A model generated the notes under the pieces. That model was given only the letters and a program-made list of their open reading frames with translations. It did not search any database and was not told the DNA's origin. Source: Limnochordia bacterium (GTDB taxonomy: Bacteria > Bacillota > Limnochordia > DUMW01). From it: a stretch of 15,992 bases of DNA. Location: assembly GCA_023230925.1 (NCBI GenBank), contig JALNWK010000059.1, positions 1-15,992 of the forward strand, in the 5' to 3' direction. The position numbers and the translations under genes were made by a program. How positions within the stretch are numbered: position 1 is the first letter of the stretch; every line of letters begins with the position of its first letter. Positions 7,759 through 15,605 of this stretch are shown here, piece after piece.

Positions 7759-7789
7759 TACCGGCAATGGAGGCATTCCATTGCCGGTA
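7759..7789 (+). terminator. Hairpin terminator after the fusion gene
   Basis: A 13-bp perfect stem, TACCGGCAATGGA / TCCATTGCCGGTA with loop GGCAT, begins 4 nt after the stop. The T-rich run (CTCCTTTTT) follows only about 10 nt later, so termination may be partial. The stem is symmetric and could also act on the other strand. Confidence 0.7.
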
Positions 7790-8138
7790 CGTTCTACACT
7801 CCTTTTTCCCTTGTACATACACTATTGAAACCATAGATGGCGCATAGGACTATATAGCCCATAAAAGAAGGAGTCCGTTACAACACAACGAATAAGATTA
7901 GTAACAGATTATAAGTTGAACGTGAATTTTCTTCGACAAGGAGACCTAAGGCAAGTCCTTCTTAGTTAATACTCCTAGTACTAACCCTTGGGAATCAGGG
8001 TCCGGCAAAAGACCGATTCGGCACTGCATCCCCATCGGTTCTTGTCAGGAAATACCAGGAGGGCCATAAGCTTGCGACTGTCGAAGAGAAAAACCTATAT
8101 CAAACTGGGGGAACCCAAAGAAAGGAGAAAGGAGAAAC
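7790..8138 (+). other. Long untranslated leader of the CBM9-like gene, structured but unclassified
   Basis: About 350 bases with no credible ORF. A possible promoter is TTGTAC near 7811 with TAGATG 17 bp on, which is weak. The 7984-8039 part can fold in competing ways: ACCCT(7984-7988)/AGGGT(7997-8001); GAATC(7992-7996)+GGTC(7999-8002) with GACC+GATTC(8011-8019); or ACCGAT(8012-8017)/ATCGGT(8034-8039). I could not match it to cyclic-di-GMP, SAM, lysine, T-box, TPP, glycine or cobalamin classes. Just before the ATG are two tandem AAAGGAG motifs, the nearer well spaced for translation. Confidence 0.45.
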
Positions 8139-8816
8139 ATGCGTAAACTGAATCTTTTTGCAGTACTTAGTCTAGTCGTAATTCTGTCCATTACCTCAAT
8201 TGCCATCGGACAGGAACTGAAATTTGAGGCCAAGAAAACCAAAGACACCATCGTCATCGACGGCAACTTAAGCGATTGGGATGGTCTACCCTCCCTTGTA
8301 TTGGAACTGACCGATGGTGGAAAGGCATCTTTAAAGGCCCAATGGAATAAGGATTTCCTTTTCTTCGCTGTTGTGGTTGAGGATGAAGTTCAGCGCAACT
8401 CAGCAACCGGAGACGGCATTTGGCAAGGTGACAGTGTGCAAATCTCCTTGGATACTCTGAATAACAAGAGCGTAAAAGCATATGATCGGGATGATTTTGA
8501 GTTTGGATTCGCTCTTACCGACAAGGGCCTTGCTTGTCACGCCTGGCAGGTTTCCTCCCAAGTTACGTTTGATCCAAAGAAAATTTCCTATGAAATTGTC
8601 CGAAGCACTGAGAACAACGTCGCCGTGACTGTATACGAAATAGCGATACCGGCTGCACAGCTTCTTCCTGCCAAGCTAGAATCCAATTACGTAATGGGAT
8701 TCAACTGGTTGGTTAACGACGATGACGGAGCTGGCCGACAGTTCGTTGAGTGGACCGAGGGAATCGGTATTTCCAAGGATCCTTCCCAATATGGTTCGTT
8801 AGTACTAGTTGATTGA
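8139..8816 (+). CDS. Secreted CBM9-like (family 9 carbohydrate-binding/DOMON-like) protein
   Basis: Exported protein of 225 residues. A signal peptide of about 24 residues (MRKLN, then a hydrophobic core ending SIAIG before QELKF) precedes a single beta-rich domain. The domain opens with IVIDGNLSDWDGLP (38-51), the hallmark start of CBM9-type domains that in xylanases and related proteins bind sugar chain ends. The segments LKAQWNKDFLFFAVVVEDE (65-83) and DSVQISLDT (98-106) and the C-terminal YGSLVLVD also fit the family pattern. No catalytic module, lipobox, SLH domain or LPXTG anchor is visible, so the protein is probably free or bound to the surface by its ligand. Sugar binding is inferred; similar domains also bind other ligands. 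It stands alone between two terminators, so it is probably transcribed by itself behind its long leader. Confidence 0.8.
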   Translation: MRKLNLFAVLSLVVILSITSIAIGQELKFEAKKTKDTIVIDGNLSDWDGLPSLVLELTDGGKASLKAQWNKDFLFFAVVVEDEVQRNSATGDGIWQGDSVQISLDTLNNKSVKAYDRDDFEFGFALTDKGLACHAWQVSSQVTFDPKKISYEIVRSTENNVAVTVYEIAIPAAQLLPAKLESNYVMGFNWLVNDDDGAGRQFVEWTEGIGISKDPSQYGSLVLVD

Positions 8817-8823
8817 TCACAAC

Positions 8824-8849
8824 AAACCAGGGGGCCATCCCCCTGGTTT
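8824..8849 (+). terminator. Intrinsic terminator of the CBM9-like gene
   Basis: An 11-bp perfect stem, AAACCAGGGGG / CCCCCTGGTTT with loop CCAT, starts 7 nt after the stop, and TTTATTT runs through and past its 3' arm. Strong GC stem with a short T tract. Confidence 0.88.
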
Positions 8850-8979
8850 ATTTCCCCACCAACCTCTAAGGTTCATCCTCCGCCTTTCCAATCAGGACAG
8901 CAGCCCCAATGAAGTATCGGCATTTCTAGAAGGTGGAACACCATTTCAAGTAGAATACCCTTCTCGGAGGTAGGGATAG

Positions 8980-10800
8980 ATGAGTACAGGTTTTCTACCC
9001 ATAGGTCAAGCTGATCTAAGACAACGTGGCTGGGACTCCGTCGACTTCGCCTTAATTACCGGAGATGCCTATGTGGATCATCCTTCCTTCGGCGCAGCGA
9101 TCATTAGTCGAGTGCTAGATAAGGCCGGATTCAAGGTTGGAATCATTGCTCAGCCAGATTGGCGGGACCTTAATGAATTTAGACGTTTTGGTCGGCCGAA
9201 CTTGGCCTTTCTGATTAACGGTGGAAATATGGACTCCATGGTTAACCATTACACCGTGGCAAAAAACCGGCGAAAATATGATGCGTATTCCCCCGGAGGT
9301 AAGGTGGGACTGCGCCCTGATCGGGCCACTATTGTCTATGCCAACAAGGCAAAAGAGGCCTATAAGGATGTACCCATTATTCTTGGTGGCATTGAAACAA
9401 GTTTGCGCCGCTTGGCCCATTATGACTACTGGGATAATAGAGTTCGTCGTTCGATCCTACTTGATGCCAAAGCCGATTTGCTTGTCTATGGGATGGGAGA
9501 GCGGCAAATCCTAGAAATAGCTGAGGCCCTGGCCGTGGGAGTACCCGTCAGCCAGATCAACTATCTGCGAGGAACGGTCTATAGAACATTCAACCTGGAA
9601 CATGTTTATGAACCAATGCTTTTGCATGACTATGACCGCATCGTCTCTTGTAAGAAATCCTACGCGGAGAGTTTTTCAATCCAGTACCAAAACACTGACC
9701 CACTCACCGGAAAAACACTGGTTGAACCATACCGGGATTTCTACGTAGTGCAAAACCCGCCAGCCAAATGGCTTTCTTCCGACGAATTAGATGACATTTA
9801 CCGCTTGCCATTCACAAAACGATACCACCCTATATATGAATCCGTCGGTGGCATACCAGCCCTTAAGGAGGTGAAGTTCAGTCTTGTTAGTAGTCGAGGG
9901 TGTTTTGGTGGCTGCAGTTTCTGTGCCCTACACTTTCATCAAGGTCGAACAGTACAAGCCCGTAGTATTCAGTCCCTCGTCGAGGAGGCCAAAGCACTAA
10001 TCCAAGAGCCAGATTTCAAAGGCTATATTAATGATGTTGGCGGACCAACGGCCGACTTCCGGGCCCCCTCCTGTCAAAGACAACTTAAGACAGGGGTATG
10101 CGCGAAGAGACACTGCCTAGGCAGTCAGCCCTGCAAGAACCTTGAAGTAGACCACAGGGACTATCTTGAGCTTCTTCGGACCTTACGCGAATTACCCGGT
10201 GTGAAGAAAGTGTTCGTGCGTTCTGGCATCCGCTACGACTACGTAGTCTATGATCAAAATCCAACCTTCCTTAAAGAACTGTGTCAGCACCATGTCAGTG
10301 GCCAACTAAAGGTTGCACCAGAACATGTATCCAACAAGGTACTTGACCTAATGGGCAAGCCCAAAAGGGCTGTCTACGACCGCTTTGTCCAACAATACGA
10401 GGATATGAATCGTAGGCTAGGAAAGAAGCAATACCTAGTCCCCTATTTCATCTCCAGCCACCCCGGCTCGGATCTGCACGCTGCCATTGAGCTGGCCGAG
10501 TACATCAGGGACATGGGCCACAGTCCCGAGCAGGTACAAGACTTCTACCCAACCCCTGGAACACTGTCCACATGCATGTATTATACCGGGATTAACCCGT
10601 TAACCGGACAACGGGTATACGTTCCCAAATCACCCCGGGAGAAGGCAATGCAAAGGGCCTTACTCCAGTACAGCAAACCACACAACTATCCCCTAGTCTT
10701 AGAGGCGCTGAAACAGGCAGGCAGGGAAGATTTAATTGGCTACGGCCCAAAAAGTCTAATCCGGCCTAGGAAAGGCAGAGTCTCAAGGAGAAAACCTTAA
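8980..10800 (+). CDS. ygiQ: YgiQ-family radical SAM protein
   Basis: Radical SAM protein of 606 residues, typical of YgiQ (UPF0313). The cellular reaction of this family is not established. The N-terminal domain (about 1-280) has the conserved opening FLPIGQADLRQRGW (5-18), DAYVDHPSFG (29-38) and LGGIETSLRR (135-144). The radical SAM domain begins near 297, and the 4Fe-4S motif is CFGGCSFC (C308, C312, C315). A second cysteine cluster (C365, C374, C379, C385) is also usual for the family and could bind metal. The C-terminus is basic (RPRKGRVSRRKP). ATG 8980 follows CGGAGG by 9 nt. It appears monocistronic and converges with rlmH, with 18 bp between the stops. Identification is secure; the molecular role is not. 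Confidence 0.95.
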   Translation: MSTGFLPIGQADLRQRGWDSVDFALITGDAYVDHPSFGAAIISRVLDKAGFKVGIIAQPDWRDLNEFRRFGRPNLAFLINGGNMDSMVNHYTVAKNRRKYDAYSPGGKVGLRPDRATIVYANKAKEAYKDVPIILGGIETSLRRLAHYDYWDNRVRRSILLDAKADLLVYGMGERQILEIAEALAVGVPVSQINYLRGTVYRTFNLEHVYEPMLLHDYDRIVSCKKSYAESFSIQYQNTDPLTGKTLVEPYRDFYVVQNPPAKWLSSDELDDIYRLPFTKRYHPIYESVGGIPALKEVKFSLVSSRGCFGGCSFCALHFHQGRTVQARSIQSLVEEAKALIQEPDFKGYINDVGGPTADFRAPSCQRQLKTGVCAKRHCLGSQPCKNLEVDHRDYLELLRTLRELPGVKKVFVRSGIRYDYVVYDQNPTFLKELCQHHVSGQLKVAPEHVSNKVLDLMGKPKRAVYDRFVQQYEDMNRRLGKKQYLVPYFISSHPGSDLHAAIELAEYIRDMGHSPEQVQDFYPTPGTLSTCMYYTGINPLTGQRVYVPKSPREKAMQRALLQYSKPHNYPLVLEALKQAGREDLIGYGPKSLIRPRKGRVSRRKP

Positions 10801-10818
10801 TGCATCGGATACCCTGAC

Positions 10819-11298
10819 CTATTTATGGTAGGGTTCACCCCGAATAATCGTGAAGGAACGGTACAGTTGTTCAAGGAGCACCAGCCGCATTAGCTCATGG
10901 GGAAAAGTCATCGGACCGAAGGATAGCCGCGCCTCACATTTTTCCAATAGTCCCCGGGCCAACCCAAGGGAACCGCCAATCAAAAACGTGATGTGTGACC
11001 TTCCTGAAAGCATTAACCCCTCAATCCGCTCACTGAACTCAACAGAAGATAGCTCAACTCCACAGATATCCAAGGCCACAACAAAGCTTCCCGGAGGAAT
11101 TAGTTTTAGAATCCGCCCCTGTTCCACAGCAAGAACTTGTTCCTGCTTTGCTAGACCGATAGGCTCTTTATAGGGCTGTTCCTTTGCTTCCCTCACCTCT
11201 AGGTTCGCGTAACGTCGAATGCGCTTGGTAAATTCCGCGATACCGTCTGCCACAAACCTTTGCTTAATCTTGCCTACCGCAATCACTGTAAGCTGCAT
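10819..11298 (-). CDS. rlmH: 23S rRNA (pseudouridine1915-N3)-methyltransferase
   Basis: SPOUT-class methyltransferase that methylates N3 of pseudouridine 1915 in helix 69 of 23S rRNA, acting on the 70S ribosome with S-adenosylmethionine. From ATG 11298 the protein has 159 residues, the normal RlmH length. The SAM-binding knot shows FLIGGSLGL (105-113), followed by LSFGPMTFPHELMR (125-138), LLEQLYRSFTIIRG (141-154) and the invariant C-terminus EPYHK. The ATG is preferred to the in-frame GTG at 11304 because AAGGAG lies 7 nt before it and only 1 nt before the GTG. It has its own candidate promoter. Highly conserved housekeeping gene. Confidence 0.97.
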   Translation of the reverse strand: MQLTVIAVGKIKQRFVADGIAEFTKRIRRYANLEVREAKEQPYKEPIGLAKQEQVLAVEQGRILKLIPPGSFVVALDICGVELSSVEFSERIEGLMLSGRSHITFLIGGSLGLARGLLEKCEARLSFGPMTFPHELMRLVLLEQLYRSFTIIRGEPYHK

Positions 11299-11326
11299 CG
11301 CCACTCTCCTTACTAGACCTCTTACT

Positions 11327-11354
11327 CATATAGCACACTATACACTTAGGTCAA
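11327..11354 (-). promoter_or_regulatory. Candidate rlmH promoter
   Basis: On the minus strand TTGACC (11349-11354), a 16-bp spacer and TATATG (11327-11332), about 30 nt before the rlmH start. The -35 matches 5 of 6 and the -10 4 of 6. Confidence 0.55.
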
Positions 11355-11364
11355 CAGTATTGGC

Positions 11365-11396
11365 AAGTCATTAAGACTTCCCACACTAGAATGTGG
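11365..11396 (-). terminator. Tandem small hairpins after the alpha-mannosidase gene
   Basis: Two short perfect hairpins lie between the mannosidase stop and the rlmH promoter: CCACA/TGTGG (11381-11396) and AAGTC/GACTT (11365-11379). Neither has a T tract, so intrinsic termination is uncertain. Confidence 0.3.
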
Positions 11397-11436
11397 CGCT
11401 GTGAGGAACCCTTTTCGTGTTTATCTTCCACTCTGA

Positions 11437-13836
11437 TTAGCACGTCGCCGGCTGTTCCAGAAAATCAGTCTCCGACACTTGATTGTTTTTGACCACGAAG
11501 GTCTTGATTTCATGTGCCCCAAAATGGCTTCTCCAAGTGAGGTCTGGGGCTTGCATCTGAAATTCACATTCACCCGCCCTGCCACTGGTCTCAAAACACC
11601 TGATGATAATGCCATCATCGTCTTCTGCTTTCTTCACCACAGTGATGATCACGTTGCTACAGTCGGTAGAGAGATAGGAGAAATGCCGCTGTTTGCTACC
11701 AGAATGGGCAAAGGTAACCATCGGCCACAGGGGCAGGTTTAGTTCTTCACCTAAACGGTGGGGTAGAGTATCCCTCCACCCTCCCCTATGGGGCACCAAT
11801 CTGTAGGTAAAATCGCTTCTACCCTGATCCATGTGGGTAAACCCCTCCTCTGGTCCCGGAACAAAGGGTTCATGGTTGGCATAGAGGGGACTACGCAGAA
11901 CCGTTATACTAAGAACATTTTCCTTCGCGTCATAACTATATTTACTATCATTGACTATGCATAGCCCACCTGCTTCATCACTGACATCTACCCAGGCAAG
12001 CCCCGGCTCCTCCTGGCCAGCGGCGGATCGTTGTATGTGACCGTAGGGAGCCTCATAGGTCACCGTCGGTACCGAAACCGCCACCGGAATAGCCATTTTC
12101 AGTAAGCGATGTTTCTCCTGCCAGTCCAATTGCACCTTACACTCTATGAATTTACTACCTGCATATAACCGGTACTCCGTGGAAAGAACAGAATCACCAA
12201 ATGTGCTTACTGCACGGATTGCTGCACGCACCGGCCCCTTTTCTACTATCTGAAAGTCACTTCCAGCAAAGAATCCCGCAACATGATCATAGGAATCTAC
12301 CCCATGGCTCCACGTATCACTATCATCGTCCAAAACTTTCGCTACGGTGCTACTAGCTAATACCTCTCTTTGCTGCTTTTTATCATACAAACTAGCGATT
12401 TGACCAGTTTGGGGATCTAGTCGTACCCGCAGATATTCGTTTTCCAAGGAATCCTCGGTAACCATCAGTGGATTGACACATACATCGTCCTCAGGGTAGA
12501 CCCAGTACAAACGATAGCCAATACTATCCACCTCCACTGGAAAACAAATACGCGTCCGTAACTGACTGTTTACAGCGGCTTTGGGCCGGATTACCTGACA
12601 AGGCACCGGATTACCCTGATCGTCTTCAACCCGGGCCTGATCTCCAAATCCAAAAAGGCCCACTTCACAGTAATCGGTCCGTCTCCAACTGCTCGGGTTA
12701 AACACCACCACTGGCGTTCCGGGTCCTTCAGTGTCGATGAGATCCGCCAAGGCACCAGTGGCATAGGTTATGGCCTCTGTAGCATATTGGTAGGCTAACC
12801 CATAGAGATCACGTGTATCCTCACAGGCCTCCTCAATGGAAGTTCCGGCTAGAATATCATGGAACTGGTTAAACAGGACTGCCTGCCATGCCTGGGTTAG
12901 TTCTGCCTGGGGATAGACATAAGGAGTATATATGCTGGCGATAAGGGCTAGTTTTTCCGCCATTTGCAGCAGGTACTCCAACCTTCGATTATCGCTTTTG
13001 ATCCTTGCATGGGCAGCATAGCACCCACGGGCATGGTGTTGGAGTTCCGTGTTCCAGAGGGGAAGTCCTTCAGTTTCTTCCCAGATAGCTGAGAAAAATA
13101 GGTCGGGGGCACTAAATCTCAGTTCTGGCAAAGAGGTATCCTGTCTCAATTCATGGATCTTCTCCAGATTCTCCTTTGTTGGACCCCCACCATGGTTTCC
13201 CACCCCATAGTACTCCATGAGCGCCGGGTATTTATCTATTTCTCCCGCGGTCAAACGAAGCTTCTTCTCCAGTTGCTCACCCCAAGAAGCATACAGGTAT
13301 GGGATTTGGTAGGCTAGTACCCGACTGCCATCCATACTTTCCCACCAGAAAAGTCGACCGGGAAGCGATGGATTCTCGTGGGGAGCAGGACGCATAAAAA
13401 CGTATGCATCGATGCCACTTTTCTTTAGAATCTGGGGCAACATCGGGTTATGACCAAAGCTATCTGGATTGAACCCTACACTGGCCAATACCCCGAATTT
13501 CTCCTGGAAGTACCTCTGGCCATAGAGCCCTTGGCGGACTAGAGCCTCCCCACCGGGTATATTACAATCGGGTTGTACCCACCAGCCGCCCATAAGTCGC
13601 CAGCGTCCCTCCACGACACGTGCCTTGATCCGGTGAAACAACTCAGGATCTCCTCGCTCAATCCATGCATATACTGCGGCCTGACTACAAGTGAAGATAA
13701 ACTCAGGATCTTCATCCATCCGATCAAGAACAGAATTGAATGTAGCCCGGGCTGCGTCATACCCTTCCGGCCAACGCCACAGCCAGACCGGATCAAGGTG
13801 AGCGTGTCCAATCAAATGCAAAACTTTACGACTCAT
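11437..13836 (-). CDS. GH38 family alpha-mannosidase
   Basis: Retaining, zinc-dependent glycoside hydrolase of family 38, expected to release alpha-linked mannose from glycans or oligosaccharides; 799 residues. The N-terminal catalytic barrel opens with HAHLDPVWLW, where H13 and D15 match the zinc ligands. PDCNIPGGEALVRQG (89-103) follows, then GFNPDSFGHNPMLPQIL (121-137) with D125 as catalytic nucleophile and zinc ligand, and NQFHDILAGT (323-332) with zinc ligand H326. The C-terminal beta-sandwich half starts near 375. All key residues are present, so it should be active. No signal peptide or membrane anchor is seen, so it is likely cytoplasmic and acts on imported oligosaccharides. ATG 13836 is preceded by GGAGATGAT. 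No sugar transporter or regulator lies beside it. Linkage specificity (alpha-1,2/1,3/1,6) cannot be told from sequence. Confidence 0.96.
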   Translation of the reverse strand: MSRKVLHLIGHAHLDPVWLWRWPEGYDAARATFNSVLDRMDEDPEFIFTCSQAAVYAWIERGDPELFHRIKARVVEGRWRLMGGWWVQPDCNIPGGEALVRQGLYGQRYFQEKFGVLASVGFNPDSFGHNPMLPQILKKSGIDAYVFMRPAPHENPSLPGRLFWWESMDGSRVLAYQIPYLYASWGEQLEKKLRLTAGEIDKYPALMEYYGVGNHGGGPTKENLEKIHELRQDTSLPELRFSAPDLFFSAIWEETEGLPLWNTELQHHARGCYAAHARIKSDNRRLEYLLQMAEKLALIASIYTPYVYPQAELTQAWQAVLFNQFHDILAGTSIEEACEDTRDLYGLAYQYATEAITYATGALADLIDTEGPGTPVVVFNPSSWRRTDYCEVGLFGFGDQARVEDDQGNPVPCQVIRPKAAVNSQLRTRICFPVEVDSIGYRLYWVYPEDDVCVNPLMVTEDSLENEYLRVRLDPQTGQIASLYDKKQQREVLASSTVAKVLDDDSDTWSHGVDSYDHVAGFFAGSDFQIVEKGPVRAAIRAVSTFGDSVLSTEYRLYAGSKFIECKVQLDWQEKHRLLKMAIPVAVSVPTVTYEAPYGHIQRSAAGQEEPGLAWVDVSDEAGGLCIVNDSKYSYDAKENVLSITVLRSPLYANHEPFVPGPEEGFTHMDQGRSDFTYRLVPHRGGWRDTLPHRLGEELNLPLWPMVTFAHSGSKQRHFSYLSTDCSNVIITVVKKAEDDDGIIIRCFETSGRAGECEFQMQAPDLTWRSHFGAHEIKTFVVKNNQVSETDFLEQPATC

Positions 13837-13861
13837 TCGAGATCATCTCCAGTTCTTGCTA

Positions 13862-13874
13862 TTCCTTGAAGGAA
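13862..13874. promoter_or_regulatory. 13-bp dyad upstream of the mannosidase gene (possible operator)
   Basis: TTCCTT-G-AAGGAA is a perfect inverted repeat about 25 bp before the mannosidase ATG, a suitable place for a repressor. The single-base centre rules out a hairpin with all pairs formed and favours a protein site, if it is functional at all. Confidence 0.3.
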
Positions 13875-14173
13875 CCTATCTATGTTCAAGGCTTAGGTAA
13901 CCGGAGTTACCGCCTCTACCTAGATCGGCTTCTAGCCGAGTACTCATATTCGCCACTGCATGAGCTGCGCCCTTTCACAGGGATGAAACCTGAATTGAAT
14001 CACTGGACTTAGCAGATATAGGCAGACAGGATCAAGGTCTCCTCGTTATCTTTGCTGGGAACGTGACCGCGACTCAAACATATACAGGTACGTTCTGCCC
14101 AAGTGATAATTAGTCCTTGTCGTATTTAGAGCAATCTGGTCAAAGACTCAAAGAGCCGTTCTTGATCACATGC
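13875..14173. other. Gene-free spacer between mannosidase and antitoxin genes
   Basis: No credible coding region in either direction. Two compact perfect hairpins lie close together: GGTAAC-CGGA-GTTACC (13896-13911) and TCGGCT-TCT-AGCCGA (13925-13939). Neither has a T tract. I saw no tRNA, repeat array or clear promoter in the rest. Confidence 0.5.
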
Positions 14174-15235
14174 TTACCTCGGTACGGAAAAGGGTGGCCG
14201 CATGTCACTGTAGGAACTATAGTCGATTAGCTTATCATGGAGTAATCGACCGACCAGAATACACGGAGCGATACCGATAGCATGTGCATATTCCTTAATC
14301 TTCTTCTTGTCCGTATAGTCATATTTTTGCACGAATTCGTGGTAACTTGCTTCAGGTATCAGATAATCGCAAGCTATTTGATCCGCGTCTTCTTCAAAGC
14401 TAACAGCCGACACTTTCTTGGGGTGGTTGATCAAATGCGCTAACTCGTGAAAAAACGTAAACCAGAAAATATCTGATCGCTTACCTCTGACACTTAGAGC
14501 CAAGATGGCTTTGTTGTTTCGCCAGATCGTTGCGCCGCATATATAGGTTCTGGGGAGCGATTCAACGATGACCAACGCAACGCCGCATTCCGCACATAGT
14601 TGTTTTGTCTCAGGATAAAACTCATCCGGCGACTTCATGGTTAGTCGTCTAAAGGTCGGGACCAGTTTCTTGAGTTTTCCCCGGTCAAATTCCTCGACCT
14701 CTACAGAAAGACCCTCTAATTCCGCTTTACGAACCCAAGCAAGAACGCCCATATCTGAAATACCTCGACTATGCTTATGCTTCCGAAACAAAACGTTGGT
14801 CGATGCTTCTATAGACCCCAAACTGTTCACTCCAAAGAATCTCCTAAGATTACTAACTCGTTGCATACGATCAGAAGTTTTTTCTACCCACCCAAGCTTA
14901 CTCATATCGTTGTACGGGATACTTCTAAGCATTTCTAGATCCCGTTTTTGGGCCTCTGCTCTTTCTAGCCTGGTTTTGTGCAACTGGTAATTTGTCTCCA
15001 GATTCATCCAGAATTGTGCCTTTGGACCTATAACGATCTCGAGCCGCAAAGCAGTTTCGTAGGTAATCGGTTCCTTACCGTTGATAATATTGCTCAGATG
15101 CTTCTGTGACATTTCCAACCTTATAGCCAGCTCTTTCTGACTCATCCCGAGATGTTTCATGTTTTCCCTAATCGTTTCGCCAGGCGGAATGGCCACTGCT
15201 GGAGCAAAGTTTCTACTTGCGCTTCTGCTTACCAT
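14174..15235 (-). CDS. higA: HigA-type antitoxin with C-terminal ImmA/IrrE-like metallopeptidase domain
   Basis: Probable antitoxin and autorepressor of 353 residues. Residues about 15-80 form an XRE/HigA helix-turn-helix: PPGETIRENMKHLGMSQKEL, then the recognition part MSQKHLSNIINGKEPIT, then the WMNLE segment typical of HigA. After a linker, residues about 210-335 form an ImmA/IrrE (DUF955)-like domain with a zinc-protease motif HELAH (263-267) and a downstream acidic EEDADQIACDYLIP (281-294) that supplies the usual third ligand region. Plain HigA proteins are about 90-110 residues, so this is the long, peptidase-fused type. ATG 15235 has a strong GGAGGTGA site 8-10 nt upstream and overlaps the toxin gene by 23 bp, which implies coupled translation. 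The peptidase may cleave the antitoxin itself or another protein; this is inference from ImmA, which cleaves the ICEBs1 repressor. Confidence 0.9.
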   Translation of the reverse strand: MVSRSASRNFAPAVAIPPGETIRENMKHLGMSQKELAIRLEMSQKHLSNIINGKEPITYETALRLEIVIGPKAQFWMNLETNYQLHKTRLERAEAQKRDLEMLRSIPYNDMSKLGWVEKTSDRMQRVSNLRRFFGVNSLGSIEASTNVLFRKHKHSRGISDMGVLAWVRKAELEGLSVEVEEFDRGKLKKLVPTFRRLTMKSPDEFYPETKQLCAECGVALVIVESLPRTYICGATIWRNNKAILALSVRGKRSDIFWFTFFHELAHLINHPKKVSAVSFEEDADQIACDYLIPEASYHEFVQKYDYTDKKKIKEYAHAIGIAPCILVGRLLHDKLIDYSSYSDMRPPFSVPR

Positions 15236-15554
15236 GATAATCCGTCACCTCCTCAATCCTGACAATGTTGATGCGGTTGAGGGCATGTATCGCCACACCA
15301 TCCTCCAAAACTGGACGAAACACTAATCTGTACGGGTGTACCAAATCAACAGCATACTCCTCAGATCGTGCACCGCGCAAGCGATGCAGTCTAGCCGATG
15401 GAATTGCTCTAATATCCATCAAGCTGGTTGCAGCCGCCAATTCCACCACTCTCTGTGTCAAGGTATTTCCAATTGCCGGCCCGAAATCTTTCTGCGCTCT
15501 TTTGGGATCCTCACATTGCCTTCTGATCTTATTATTCTTGAATTGTAATTCCAC
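15213..15554 (-). CDS. higB: HigB/RelE-type toxin (plasmid-maintenance killer family)
   Basis: Small basic protein of about 113 residues, expected to be a ribosome-dependent mRNA interferase neutralised by the antitoxin downstream. From GTG 15554 the N-terminus reads VELQFKNNKIRRQCEDPKRA, and later segments IPSARLHRLRG and YAVDLVHPYRLVFRPV fit the HigB killer-protein pattern. The toxin-first order is typical of higBA. The start is uncertain. A TTG at 15581 would add nine residues outside the family pattern and coincides with a TTGACA box. GTG 15554 fits the family, but its AAGGA is about 13 nt away and the codon overlaps a TATAGT sequence. Confidence 0.85.
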   Translation of the reverse strand: MELQFKNNKIRRQCEDPKRAQKDFGPAIGNTLTQRVVELAAATSLMDIRAIPSARLHRLRGARSEEYAVDLVHPYRLVFRPVLEDGVAIHALNRINIVRIEEVTDYHGKQKRK

Positions 15555-15586
15555 TATACCGTACCATTCCTTGAATGTCAATTTTA
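15553..15586 (-). promoter_or_regulatory. Overlapping promoter elements of the higBA operon
   Basis: On the minus strand TTGACA (15576-15581), a 17-bp spacer and TATAGT (15553-15558) make a near-perfect sigma-A promoter, but it would start transcription inside the toxin gene. Upstream, TAAAAT (15581-15586) is a good -10 whose spacer would hold the palindrome and whose transcript would include AAGGA and GTG 15554; its -35 is poor. Confidence 0.5.
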
Positions 15587-15605
15587 ATTAACCTAATAGG
15601 TTAAT
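15587..15605. promoter_or_regulatory. 19-bp perfect palindrome, probable antitoxin operator
   Basis: ATTAACCTA-A-TAGGTTAAT is perfectly symmetric over 19 bp and lies directly upstream of the higBA promoter elements. This is the place and form expected for autorepression by a HigA-type helix-turn-helix protein. Its symmetry in an AT-rich patch is unlikely to be chance. Confidence 0.75.

Noticed and set aside
7900..8100. Known riboswitch class in the CBM9 leader
   Set aside because: I compared remembered consensus blocks of cyclic-di-GMP, SAM, lysine, glycine, TPP, T-box, ZTP and cobalamin elements and found no convincing match, so it stays unclassified.
15555..15581. TTG 15581 as the HigB start
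   Set aside because: It is the first codon of a TTGACA promoter-like box and adds residues not expected in HigB. No Shine-Dalgarno precedes it.
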